Positions 33,312-41,325 of a stretch of DNA of 64,000 nucleotides are shown in pieces. The notes beneath the pieces were generated by a model. It did no database searches and was not told the DNA's origin. It saw only the letters and a list, made by a program, of their open reading frames with translations. The position numbers and the translations under genes were made by a program. Source of the DNA: Tamlana sp. 2_MG-2023 (GTDB lineage Bacteria; Bacteroidota; Bacteroidia; Flavobacteriales; Flavobacteriaceae); NCBI RefSeq assembly GCF_030548465.1, contig NZ_JAUOSF010000002.1, positions 434,001-498,000 on the forward strand. Direction: 5' to 3'. Position 1 is the stretch's first letter; each line of letters begins with the position of its first letter.

Positions 33312-34241
33312 TTACTGTTTTATTTTTGATGCTAATAAATATATAACGGCCATTCTTACGGCAACGCCATTTTGAACTTGATCTAATATAATCGATTGTT
33401 TTGAATCGGCCACATCACTGGTAATCTCCACGCCTCTATTTATAGGTCCGGGATGCATGATGGTAATCTCCTTATCCAAAGAATCTAGTAAATCTTTGGT
33501 GACTCCAAACTGCTGAGTATACTCTCTAGTAGACGGGAAATAACTAATATCCATACGCTCATTTTGTACGCGTAACATATTAGCTACATCACACCAATTC
33601 AAAGCCTTACGCAAATTAGTTTCAACCTTTACTCCAAGTTCATGAATATACTTTGGAATCAATGTTTTTGGTCCGCAAACCATCACTTCAGCCCCTTGTA
33701 ATTGTAAGGCAAAAATGTTTGAAAGCGCTACTCTACTGTGTAAAATATCACCCACAATAACCACTTTTTTACCGCTAACATCACCTAATTTTTCACGTAT
33801 AGAATACGAATCTAAAAGGGCTTGTGTTGGGTGTTCATGTGCCCCATCACCAGCATTTACAATACTTGCTTTAACATGTTTTGAAAGGAAAACTCCAGCC
33901 CCAGGATTTGGGTGACGCATCACCACCATATCCACTTTCATTGATAAAATATTGTTTACCGTATCAATTAAAGTTTCACCTTTTTTCACAGAAGACTGCG
34001 CAGATGAAAAGTTAATCACATCGGCAGACAAACGTTTTTCAGCCAGTTCAAAAGACAGTTTTGTCCTGGTAGAATTTTCAAAAAACAGATTGGCAATAGT
34101 AATATCTCTAAGCGAAGGGACCTTTTTAATGGGTCTATTAATCACTTCTTTAAAATGATCGGCGGTTTCAAAAATAAGTTGAATATCTTGTTCGTTAAGA
34201 TATTTAATTCCTAATAAGTGATTTACACTTAATTCGCTCAT
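33312..34241 (-). CDS. pyrB: Aspartate carbamoyltransferase catalytic subunit
   Basis: 309 residues from the ATG at 34241; a TTG six bases earlier could also start it, but the ATG leaves the conserved N-terminus intact. The carbamoyl-phosphate motif STRTKLSFE is near 57–65, HPTQALLDSY follows, and the aspartate-domain motif HPGPINRGVEI is near the C-terminus. It catalyses the first committed step of pyrimidine synthesis. The gene follows pyrR by 72 bases. No pyrI regulatory-subunit gene is visible, consistent with control through PyrR. Confidence 0.95.
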   Translation of the reverse strand: MSELSVNHLLGIKYLNEQDIQLIFETADHFKEVINRPIKKVPSLRDITIANLFFENSTRTKLSFELAEKRLSADVINFSSAQSSVKKGETLIDTVNNILSMKVDMVVMRHPNPGAGVFLSKHVKASIVNAGDGAHEHPTQALLDSYSIREKLGDVSGKKVVIVGDILHSRVALSNIFALQLQGAEVMVCGPKTLIPKYIHELGVKVETNLRKALNWCDVANMLRVQNERMDISYFPSTREYTQQFGVTKDLLDSLDKEITIMHPGPINRGVEITSDVADSKQSIILDQVQNGVAVRMAVIYLLASKIKQ

Positions 34242-34313
34242 CGTCAAAGTTAAAAGTTGAAAGTTAGACTGCTACGCTTAGGTAGCTTAAGCCTTAACTT
34301 TAGTTATTTATAT

Positions 34314-34859
34314 TTATTGTTCAATTAAGTAAACGACATCTTCATCAGAATGATCATGCTCTTTCCAGTTTACTTTTACTTTTTCATTATTAATCACATC
34401 TACCTGGCGTCCACGATAATCTGGCTGAATTGGCAGATGTCTACTAAAACGGCGGTCAATAAGCGTTAAAAGCTCAATTTCATTAGGTCTTCCAAAAGAT
34501 TGAATAGCCGTTAAAGCCGCTCTAATACTTCTTCCGGTGTATAAAACATCATCAATAAAGACGATATTTTTATCTTCAACTAGAAAATTAATTTTTGTAC
34601 TATTGGCTTCAAGAGGTTTTTCGCCTCTTCTAAAATCATCTCTAAAAAAAGTGATATCTAAGTGTCCTAATTGAATGTTTTTAACCTTGTAATCATCTGT
34701 CAAAATTTTAGCCAATCTATCAGCTAAAAACACGCCACGCGGCTGTAAACCAATAAGAACCGTGTTAGAAAAATCGTGATGTTTTTCAATAAGTTGACAA
34801 GCCAATCGGTGAAGAATGATGTTTACCTCTTTTTCGTTAAGTAAAACTTTTTGACTCAT
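34314..34859 (-). CDS. pyrR: Bifunctional pyr operon regulator / uracil phosphoribosyltransferase PyrR
   Basis: 181 residues, full length. The PRPP-binding loop is present (VFIDDVLYTGRSIRAAL), with LIGLQPRGVFLADRL and LTLIDRRFSRHLPIQPDYRGRQVD, all typical of PyrR. In Gram-positive bacteria PyrR binds pyr mRNA to promote termination; it also has weak UPRTase activity. I chose ATG at 34859 because the longer frame would start with TTG at 34871 and adds only four residues. It heads the transcript pyrR–pyrB–small gene(–rnz). I saw no clear attenuator upstream. Confidence 0.93.
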   Translation of the reverse strand: MSQKVLLNEKEVNIILHRLACQLIEKHHDFSNTVLIGLQPRGVFLADRLAKILTDDYKVKNIQLGHLDITFFRDDFRRGEKPLEANSTKINFLVEDKNIVFIDDVLYTGRSIRAALTAIQSFGRPNEIELLTLIDRRFSRHLPIQPDYRGRQVDVINNEKVKVNWKEHDHSDEDVVYLIEQ

Positions 34860-34940
34860 ATTATTATCCAAAACCTAAGTTGGAGAACAAAGGTAAGGCA
34901 AAATATTAGAAGTTGAAACCAATCACGTTAAAGATTATTT

Positions 34941-35023
34941 GGGCGCATCCCAAAAGGGTCGGGCTATCCACTATATCTTTTTCTCGTACCTCAAAAAAGG
35001 ATGCCGCTGCTATCCCTTGCGCG
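34941..35023. other. Structured intergenic element of a type dispersed in Flavobacteriia
   Basis: The 83 bases begin GGGCGCATCCC, contain GGGTCGGGCTATCC and ATCTTTTT…AAAAAAGGAT, and end TCCCTTGCGC. The ends GCGCA / TGCGC pair, and ATCTTTTT pairs with AAAAAAGGAT in the middle. From memory, elements with the order GGGCG…GGGTCGGGCT…CTTTT…AAAAGGAT…CCGCT…ATCCCT…GCGC recur between genes in many Bacteroidota genomes. Function is unknown. It sits at the left edge of the accessory region, 35 bases before the first TIR element. Confidence 0.5.
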
Positions 35024-35057
35024 TATTCACGTTCCAAAATATAATATTCGTTTTAAT

Positions 35058-35288
35058 CCGATAGCGCGGACTTGTAGTCCGTGCCTAAATAAATAAGCTA
35101 CAACACTTATTTACAACAAATACCGTTCAAAGCTTAAAAGTATATATAGAACTATTAAATTCAACCGAAAAACTTTATATAGAAGTTAAATAAAAAAGCC
35201 TCTATATCCCGATAGCTATCGGAACTATAAAAGCTTTCTCATTTATTGCTTACTCTTATGGGCACTGACTACAAGTCCGCTCTATCGG
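35058..35288. mobile_element. MITE-like TIR element, copy 1 (231 bp, non-coding)
   Basis: The left end reads CCGATAGCGCGGACTTGTAG and the right end CTACAAGTCCGCTCTATCGG. The terminal inverted repeat is about 28 bp with 2 mismatches. The interior carries a weaker inverted repeat centred on CCCGATAGCTATCGG (35207–35221). There is no open frame of useful length, so it is non-autonomous. A 2-bp AT flanks both ends and may be a target-site duplication. The remaining gap (35289–35482) up to the ankyrin gene is AT-rich with nothing recognisable. Confidence 0.75.
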
Positions 35289-35482
35289 ATTTGTCTAAAT
35301 TATTTTTACTTACCCTAATACTTACTCAGTTCGCCATTAGTATTTAAACTAGCGTGAGAAAGGATACATAATATCCAGTAATTACACTTGTTCTCCATTT
35401 ATCATTTTTATTGTAAATAGAATACAATTTATTAAACTTTTAGTCTTTGTTTTGACCACCAAGTATTACCCGAATAGGTGTA

Positions 35483-37333
35483 TTAGTTGCTAAACAGTTT
35501 TATAATAGTTTCGTCATTAGAAGCAGTTGCTATATCACGAGCAGTCACGCCATCATTATCCTTGATATCAGGATTAGCTCCATACTTTAAAAGTTCTTCA
35601 ATAGCGCCTTTACTCCCTTTATCGGTAACGATGTGAAGTGGTGTCTTACCCATACTATCTGATATAGACGTATCTGCACCACCTTTTAGTAGCGCTTCTC
35701 TGGCCCAACTGTTTCCTTTTATGGACGCCTGCATAAGTGCAGTAACACCATCATTGTTTTTATGGTTAACTTCTATTCCAGCATCAATAATACGTTTTAT
35801 TCTACTATTCTCTTTGTCGTAAGCTTCAAGTGGGATAAGAAACCAGAGCAGGTTATTGCCACTATCATTAATATCATTAAGGCGATTCTCTTTAATTAGT
35901 TGGTCTAATGCTTCTTTAACCCCTAGAGCTGCAGCCATCTGAATCGGGGTAAACCCTTTTGAATATTCGGTTTCATCATTCATCTCAAAATGAATTTGAG
36001 CAAATGCAGGATAGGACTTACAGTAACTATTTGCCAGAGCATACTCCATTGGTGTTTCATCATATTTGCTCTTACGAGTGAATAACTCGGTATACTCTTT
36101 TAGAAGTAGAATATTTTCTGAGCTAATATCAGGATTCATTCTATTAATGATATTGTCACCTTTATTATTAATCAATGTAGGATCTGCACCAGCATTAATA
36201 AGCAGCGGTAGTAGTTTTTGGTTGTACTCATATGTTGCAAAGTGAAGCGGAGTATTACCCTCATTATCTTGTAAATTTATATTTTTAGTTGATTTTTCAA
36301 GAAGCGCTTCGAGTAGTTTTGGTTTACCTGCTTCAATGACTGCGTGAATTAGAGATCTTTTATTTTTAAAAACGGCATCGGGGTCAATCTCAATCAATTT
36401 CACCAGTGAATCAGAATCACCATTTTGTGCTGCTAATTGTAACTGCTCTGTTGTTATTTTGGCACCTGCTTTCAAGAGCGTTTTCATGGCAAACTCATTT
36501 TCATTTTCAAAAGTATAGTCAAGCATTGTCTTTCCCTTGCTATCTTTGAAATTGAGGTCTACTCCTGATTCTGCAGCCTTTTGTAGAACATATCCAAATC
36601 CTTTAATAGCGGCACAGTGAAAAGGACTTTCACCATTGTCCTCTTTAAGGTAGTCATATCCTGCTTCAATAAGTGGCTTGATACAATCTGCTTTACCTCC
36701 CTTTGTACAGTAGATGAGCGCACTAATATCCTTAGAAACCCTATGGTGTATATCTGCACCGTGTTTAATGAGTAGTTCCAGTATTTCGCCTTGATCATTT
36801 TTGATGGCATAGAACAATGGTGTGAACTTTGTTTCATCAATGTTATTTACATCAGCACCATTTGCAATTAATAGTTCTACAAGCTCTATCTTATTGTTTT
36901 CAATGGCCATGTTGAGTGCAACACTATCACGTGCTATTTTAGCATGTACATCTGCATTATTATCAATAAGACACTGAAGAACTTCTGGTGTTCCATTAGA
37001 AAAACAAGCGGTATGTATGGGCTGGTAGCCATCTTTAGATAGTGCGTGAATATCTGCGCCTCTCTCTAAAAGTAGTTTAACTGTTGAAAGGCGTGCATAG
37101 TTTACCGCCATATGAAGCGGACGAATACCTTCGTTAGATTTTGCATTAATATCCACAGCTTCGTCTAGAAGAAACGCAACTATTTCATTTTGACCTAACT
37201 GAGAGGCATAATGCAGTAAATGGGCTTTGTCTTCAAGTTTAGTATTAATGTCAAAAGCATTATTAATTTCTATTTTAAATTGTTCAAGGTTTCCATTTTC
37301 TATGAGTTCTTTTATTGTGGTATTATCAGTCAT
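35483..37333 (-). CDS. Ankyrin-repeat protein
   Basis: 616 residues from the ATG at 37333 (a GTG two codons earlier is possible). Almost the whole chain consists of about 17 ankyrin-type units of roughly 33 residues, such as EGIRPLHMAVNYARLSTVKLLLERG and EGNTPLHFATYEYNQKLLPLLINAGAD. There is no signal peptide, membrane segment or catalytic domain. Ankyrin stacks mediate protein binding. Beside a SMI1/KNR4-like protein and between repeat elements it fits the pattern of acquired accessory or immunity-type genes, but no toxin is visible. The 289-base gap after it shows no gene. Confidence 0.88.
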   Translation of the reverse strand: MTDNTTIKELIENGNLEQFKIEINNAFDINTKLEDKAHLLHYASQLGQNEIVAFLLDEAVDINAKSNEGIRPLHMAVNYARLSTVKLLLERGADIHALSKDGYQPIHTACFSNGTPEVLQCLIDNNADVHAKIARDSVALNMAIENNKIELVELLIANGADVNNIDETKFTPLFYAIKNDQGEILELLIKHGADIHHRVSKDISALIYCTKGGKADCIKPLIEAGYDYLKEDNGESPFHCAAIKGFGYVLQKAAESGVDLNFKDSKGKTMLDYTFENENEFAMKTLLKAGAKITTEQLQLAAQNGDSDSLVKLIEIDPDAVFKNKRSLIHAVIEAGKPKLLEALLEKSTKNINLQDNEGNTPLHFATYEYNQKLLPLLINAGADPTLINNKGDNIINRMNPDISSENILLLKEYTELFTRKSKYDETPMEYALANSYCKSYPAFAQIHFEMNDETEYSKGFTPIQMAAALGVKEALDQLIKENRLNDINDSGNNLLWFLIPLEAYDKENSRIKRIIDAGIEVNHKNNDGVTALMQASIKGNSWAREALLKGGADTSISDSMGKTPLHIVTDKGSKGAIEELLKYGANPDIKDNDGVTARDIATASNDETIIKLFSN

Positions 37334-37622
37334 ATTCACTATTTATTCTTAGTACATTATATGGTCAATATTTGCGTAAGCCTTACTACAAGCAACTCGC
37401 TCTATTTTTGTAACCATTCCGCATAGCTTACAAAAATTTGATTTATAATTTCAAGTGAAAAATGTGGGGACATAGGACCTTTAGTGTTATTCATGCTTTT
37501 CTAGATTTTTTTATTTATGTAATGCCGTCTACATCTGCGATTTCACTTGTTGTAACGGCATAGCTTCTTTATTGTCAAACTACTGTTTTTCGTTTATAAA
37601 ACCTAAAACGAGTAGCTTTCCC

Positions 37623-39138
37623 TTAAACCACATCCTCAATTTTAAGTTCAACGGCTCCACAGGTATAACCAACTAAGAGTGTGGTGTCATCGATAAACTC
37701 AATAGAGTATCCACTCATCGAACCATTTTGTTTACCTTTTAGAGGTAGACGACATAATAACGCCCCCTCAATACCAACAATATCAACACAGGACGTATCT
37801 CGAAGAATCGCCACCAGAGTATTGTCACTTGAAATCGCTACAGCGAATGCTCTTTCATTAGAAAGCTTTTGTAGCTGCTCACCCTGATTGTTAAAAAGTA
37901 ACGTGTTCGTGTTACTTAGCACGACGAGCTCCTTGTTTTTACTTATTGCACCACTAAGCACCCCGTTATTATCAGGTAGTGGAAATTTGTGTACCGTTTT
38001 TTTGAGTAGAAGGCACAATACTTTTAACTTTTTCGTTACTAATTAGTAATTCATGATCATTTAATGGTTCGAGTACAGTTACCCAACTACGCTTCTTCTT
38101 TTTATACACTTTAGAAAATTGAAGTGTTCCAGCTTCACAGCTATGCGCCGATATTTTGCCGAAACTTCCAGAGAATAGCGTATGGCCATCTTGAGAGAAA
38201 GATAGCGATTTTAACGAGTATATCATGTGGTTGTGCCCACTAGATTCACCGATGGTATGTTTGGTTGCTTCATCAACCAAAGCTTCAGGTTCTATCTTAT
38301 CATCATCACCATAAAACACCCATTTCACGGCATTGGTTTTCATGTCTATAACGGTAATTTTGCTGTAATTATCTCCAAAAGCAAAATAGGATCCACAGGA
38401 AGAAAATGCCGTAGGGAATATCCGGTATCCGCTGTAAAACTCTTTTATCGTTTCTCCTTCTGTAGTCGTTAAGCGAACTGAATCGGCATTTATACCAGGC
38501 ATGGCAAACATTTTACCATCTGAAGAGGTATTAATTTGAGCGACGCTGTCTCTAGCTTTTTCAAAGCTTATAAATTCTTTTGATTTGACCAGTTTTATAC
38601 TGGACTCGAACGGAAGTGATGCGCGTATTTCATCAAGTTCTAAATATAATAATTCAGCCAATTCGTAGAGGTAACTTACGCCAGTGTCTGCGTACTTAGC
38701 ACGTTGTTCACTTCCTCCTTCATGACTAATGTAGCATAGTTCATTGTCACTATTGTAATAGTACCAATTGTCATATTCTTGTATGGGTGCAAATGCGCGT
38801 TTAGCTTCTGGGAATTCAGAATGAACTTGAAAGGCACCAAAATGCAGACCCAAATCATCTTCTTCAGGAAACGAAAGTCCACTAAAAGCAGCTGACAATT
38901 CTTGGTATCGCTTAGGTTGTTTTGTATAGGAGTCACTCTCTTTCGGAGGATATATATATAGGCTATCTCCACTTTCCATCCTTACAACGAGAGTGCTTTC
39001 TTCCATTGAAAAACTTTGAGCGCCTTCCGTTATTACTTTTAATACGGCCTCACTTTCAATGTCTACAGCTAAAACTTTTAGTAGTTCGTAGAACGCTTCA
39101 TTTGGTGAATCACTTTCGCAAATAGTGTTGAAGTTCAT
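37623..39138 (-). pseudogene. WD40-repeat-like protein gene split by a one-base frameshift
   Basis: Two overlapping minus-strand frames make one protein of about 505 residues. The first (ATG at 39138) runs to LLISNEKVKSIVPSTQK and then leaves frame. The second resumes as KKTVHKFPLPDNNGVLSGAIS and continues to the stop at 37623. The break lies in an A7 run at 37997–38003 (minus strand); six A would restore one frame. The C-terminal two thirds show WD40/beta-propeller strands (SLSFSQDGHTLFSGSFGKIS, VAISSDNTLVAILRD). The N-terminal 170 residues (FAPIQEYDNWYYYNSDNELCYIS) are unassigned and faintly SMI1/KNR4-like. It may be a true pseudogene, a phase-variable gene or a sequencing error. Confidence 0.75.
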
Positions 39139-39272
39139 TGTTTTTTTATTTTGAATTAATACTCTAAATATTTTTATTAAAATGAATTGATTTTTTCACC
39201 AATTTTATATGATGATCTTTTCTTTTTTGATAGGAAGCCATCACTAAGTTCATGATATTACTTTTTTCTATT

Positions 39273-39887
39273 TTAACCCCATCCATAATCTGTATCGCCA
39301 AATACAAATTCTTTCATTAATCTTATAAAAAGCCCTCCTGTACCGAAAGCTATTTTATTTTGTTCTGGAAAATCATCATTATCTTCAACTGCTAATCCGT
39401 GATCTGCTATTATAATGACAGGCTCTCCTAAAGCATTTTTTCTTTGGTGATCCCAAATAATCCAATTCTGACCAGCTTCGCAAAATCCTTGGTGTATTTC
39501 CTCATCGCCTTCAAGTTCTTCTAACATAAATTCAGACGAAGGGCCTTCACCATCATATCCATAAAAATCTATAGCATCGGGCACGCCATCTCCAAACATT
39601 ATGGTATTATGCATTTTAACCACTGTCATATAAGATTCTGGAACTGGAAGATTAGCATCTTGAAAATCATCTGTGTAAGGCGCTCCAAAAGTTATAGAAG
39701 CTTCGTCTTCATCATAATTTTCAAAATAAACCTTTAGTTCATCTTCATAGGTCACATTAATAATTTTAGTAGAAATTTCTTCTAGCATTTCAACACAGGA
39801 AGGTGTTAAAGCCCAAGGTTTAAAATAGGCTACAAATGCATTTGCTAACTCTTCTCCTTCTAATGAAGCTAATTCTTTTGGTGTCAT
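39273..39887 (-). CDS. SMI1/KNR4 (SUKH)-like protein
   Basis: 204 residues, acidic, no signal peptide. The central segment LPVPESYMTVVKMHNTIMFGDGVPDAIDFYGYDGEG, with later EIHQGFCEAGQNWIIWDH and PVIIIADHGLAVEDN…FGTGGLFIRLMKEFVFG, follows the SMI1/KNR4 fold order (helix, xPxxY…N-G turn, then strands). SUKH proteins are common immunity proteins against contact-dependent toxins. It lies upstream of the WD40-like gene (134-base gap) and the ankyrin gene in the same direction. The family call is tentative because the classical signature is weak. Confidence 0.5.
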   Translation of the reverse strand: MTPKELASLEGEELANAFVAYFKPWALTPSCVEMLEEISTKIINVTYEDELKVYFENYDEDEASITFGAPYTDDFQDANLPVPESYMTVVKMHNTIMFGDGVPDAIDFYGYDGEGPSSEFMLEELEGDEEIHQGFCEAGQNWIIWDHQRKNALGEPVIIIADHGLAVEDNDDFPEQNKIAFGTGGLFIRLMKEFVFGDTDYGWG

Positions 39888-39931
39888 AGTCTTTTAGGTT
39901 TAATATTTAAGGTATACAAATATCTTATTTC

Positions 39932-40102
39932 TTAGCTCCCTTTTTCACCCTGTTTTCCGTGAAAACTTGCTAAATATTCCATAAAACTATAAGCCATGTG
40001 CTTGTGTTCCGCTTGAGATTGGTATAATTTTACAGGTAACTGGCGGAAGTTATTGCTTCCGTTTACTCGCTTTTGCAATCGGATTAAATTTGGGGCATAG
40101 TG
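39932..40102 (-). other. Short open frame, possible C-terminal gene remnant
   Basis: Minus-strand frame without a convincing start, ending at 39932. It translates FRQLPVKLYQSQAEHKHMAY and then SFMEYLASFHGKQGEKGS before the stop. The amphipathic pattern looks coding, but no family is recognised. It overlaps the end of the TfoX-like remnant in another frame. It is listed because it lies in the otherwise gene-poor stretch 39888–40276. Confidence 0.2.
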
Positions 40103-40214
40103 TCATCCACTACGTTAAATCGTCATGAGAATCAAAACCTTCAGGTGTTATAAAAATATAGCCTTTCATAAGCCTTCCTGTAAAGTCCATGGGCAAGCAA
40201 TATTTCCTTTTCAT
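40050..40214 (-). pseudogene. TfoX/Sxy N-terminal-domain gene remnant
   Basis: Read on the minus strand from 40214, the frame gives CLPMDFTGRLMKGYIFITPE, then GFDSHDDLT, an in-frame TAG at 40110–40112, then WMTLCPKFNPIAKASKRKQ and a TAA at 40050. This is the C-terminal half of the TfoX N-domain, where family members read MDFTGRPMKGYVF…DEDL.YW..L.LDFNPLAKASKKK. A further stretch in another frame up to about 40270 (IGTHI…ALTE) may be the preceding part. The 5′ portion is missing where the TIR element begins at 40277. The gene is therefore truncated, stop-interrupted and probably frameshifted. Confidence 0.7.
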
Positions 40215-40276
40215 GAATTGGGTTTAAAATTTCAGTTAACGCTCTTTTTATCAAAGACGTTTTGCCTATATGGGTT

Positions 40277-40539
40277 CCGATAGCGCGGACTTGTAGTCCG
40301 TGCCTAAATAAATACGCCACAACACTCATTTACAATAAATGGCCTTCAAAGCTTAATAATAAATACAGAACTATTAAATTTAACTGAAAAACTCTTTCCT
40401 TTTTTTAAACTTCCTGATGACTATAGACGTTAAACGTTAAATTAGAAAGCCTTTACAGTCCCGATTGCTATCGGGACTGTAAAGGCTTTCTAATTTATTG
40501 CTTACTCTTGTGGACACGGATTAAAAGTCTGCGCTATCA
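40277..40539. mobile_element. MITE-like TIR element, copy 2 (263 bp, non-coding)
   Basis: Same orientation as copy 1; the first 38 bases (40277–40314) are identical to 35058–35095. The right end is more diverged (GTCTGCGCTATCA). The centre holds a perfect 27-bp stem (40439–40465 with 40470–40496) around CCCGATTGCTATCGGG, which copy 1 has only in decayed form. It interrupts the TfoX-like remnant on its left and runs into the 47-bp repeat on its right. Confidence 0.75.
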
Positions 40540-40572
40540 ATGTTTATTTTTATTGTTGTCCGCGCTATCGGG
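40526..40572. repeat. 47-bp direct repeat, left copy, beside the toxin stop
   Basis: Matches 41152–41198 at 42 of 47 positions. It consists of two GCGCTATC words, the same end sequence as the TIR element, separated by TTTTTATTGTTGT. It ends one base before the toxin stop codon. Confidence 0.8.
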
Positions 40573-40573
40573 G

Positions 40574-40867
40574 TTAATGATCTAAAGGTTCTCTTTTTGT
40601 GTGACGAACTCGTAATATCCTAATTTCATATTTTGTTATTTGATAAGTAATTCGGTAACTATAAACTTCAAAAGCTCTAATTGTGCCATCGTTATTTTTA
40701 CGATACTTATCTAATGCATAAATCTCTGGATTGTATTTTAAGTTTTCTGCTTTGTCGAAGATTTCTTCACGTACTTTTATAGCAGATTGTAAAGATTCTT
40801 TTTTAATGTAGTTATACGCTTTATTCAATTGTTTTAAAGCTAGCTTTCCCCAAATAACTTCTACCAT
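40574..40867 (-). CDS. ParE/RelE-type toxin of a type II toxin–antitoxin system
   Basis: 97 residues, the usual size. The pattern VEVIWGKLALKQLNKAYNYI at the start, REEIFDKAENLKYNPEIYALDKYR in the middle, and RAFEVYSYRITYQITKYEIRILRVRHTKREP at the end is that of the ParE/RelE superfamily as found in Bacteroidota. ParE poisons gyrase while RelE cuts mRNA; the sequence here does not decide, though RVRHTKREP is more ParE-like. The gene overlaps its antitoxin by 7 bases, the antitoxin being translated first. The cassette is bracketed by 47-bp direct repeats. Confidence 0.85.
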   Translation of the reverse strand: MVEVIWGKLALKQLNKAYNYIKKESLQSAIKVREEIFDKAENLKYNPEIYALDKYRKNNDGTIRAFEVYSYRITYQITKYEIRILRVRHTKREPLDH

Positions 40868-41082
40868 TGATTAGCTATTTTTCTAGCTTCTTCTTGCGTA
40901 TAAAAATTACCGTTGTCAATTTCTTCATTAGCTTCATCAATTTCTTTATTATATTGCTCGATACTAATTCTTTCAAATTCTTCCGTTTCCTTATTTAGAA
41001 TTGTTTCTAACTTTGTGAAAAGTGTTTCGTTTACAGAAAACAACTTTTGTATAAACTCGTATTTTCTTGCTTCTAAATCCAT
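40861..41082 (-). CDS. Antitoxin partner of the ParE/RelE-type toxin
   Basis: 73 residues from the ATG at 41082 (MDLEARKYEFIQKLFSVNET…). An upstream ATG at 41166 would add 28 residues but would read into the 47-bp direct repeat, so I prefer the shorter form. The protein is helical and acidic and ends YTQEEARKIANQW, typical of small antitoxins paired with ParE/RelE toxins in Bacteroidota. It should neutralise the toxin and may repress the pair's promoter, which would lie in the 70 bases between 41083 and the repeat. Confidence 0.75.
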   Translation of the reverse strand: MDLEARKYEFIQKLFSVNETLFTKLETILNKETEEFERISIEQYNKEIDEANEEIDNGNFYTQEEARKIANQW

Positions 41083-41151
41083 GTTTTCTATATCTTTATT
41101 ATAACAAAGATACAATTTCTGCTGTATATTTTTAAGTCTACTATTTGAGAC

Positions 41152-41198
41152 AGTCAGCGCTATCAACGTTTCTTTTTATTGTTGTTTGCGCTATCGGG
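41152..41198. repeat. 47-bp direct repeat, right copy
   Basis: Same orientation as 40526–40572, with five mismatches. It lies 70 bases upstream of the antitoxin start, so the toxin–antitoxin pair is exactly framed. Beyond it the rpsA terminator begins within 40 bases. Confidence 0.8.
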
Positions 41199-41237
41199 TA
41201 ATCAAACAGCTAGAAAACGCTATAATTCACTTTAGTG

Positions 41238-41273
41238 CACAAAAAAAGCCTCTCGGAAATTGAGAGGCTTTAG
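41238..41273 (-). terminator. Terminator of rpsA
   Basis: On the minus strand AAAGCCTCTC / GAGAGGCTTT with a 7-base loop, followed by seven T. It lies 52 bases beyond the rpsA stop codon. Confidence 0.9.
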
Positions 41274-41325
41274 ATTATTATTGGATTTCTGTCTTCACGG
41301 AAATGAGAAACTAATTAGTATCTAA

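Noticed and set aside
34860-34940. Possible PyrR-dependent attenuator upstream of pyrR
   Set aside because: I looked for competing terminator and antiterminator hairpins and a PyrR-binding loop and saw none clear enough.
40141-40329. 62-residue minus-strand frame with an ATG
   Set aside because: It starts inside the TIR element and reads the TfoX-like remnant in the wrong frame; the family motifs lie in a neighbouring frame.
41083-41166. Longer antitoxin start at 41166
   Set aside because: It would extend the protein into the 47-bp direct repeat and past the likely promoter region; the ATG at 41082 gives a typical antitoxin length.
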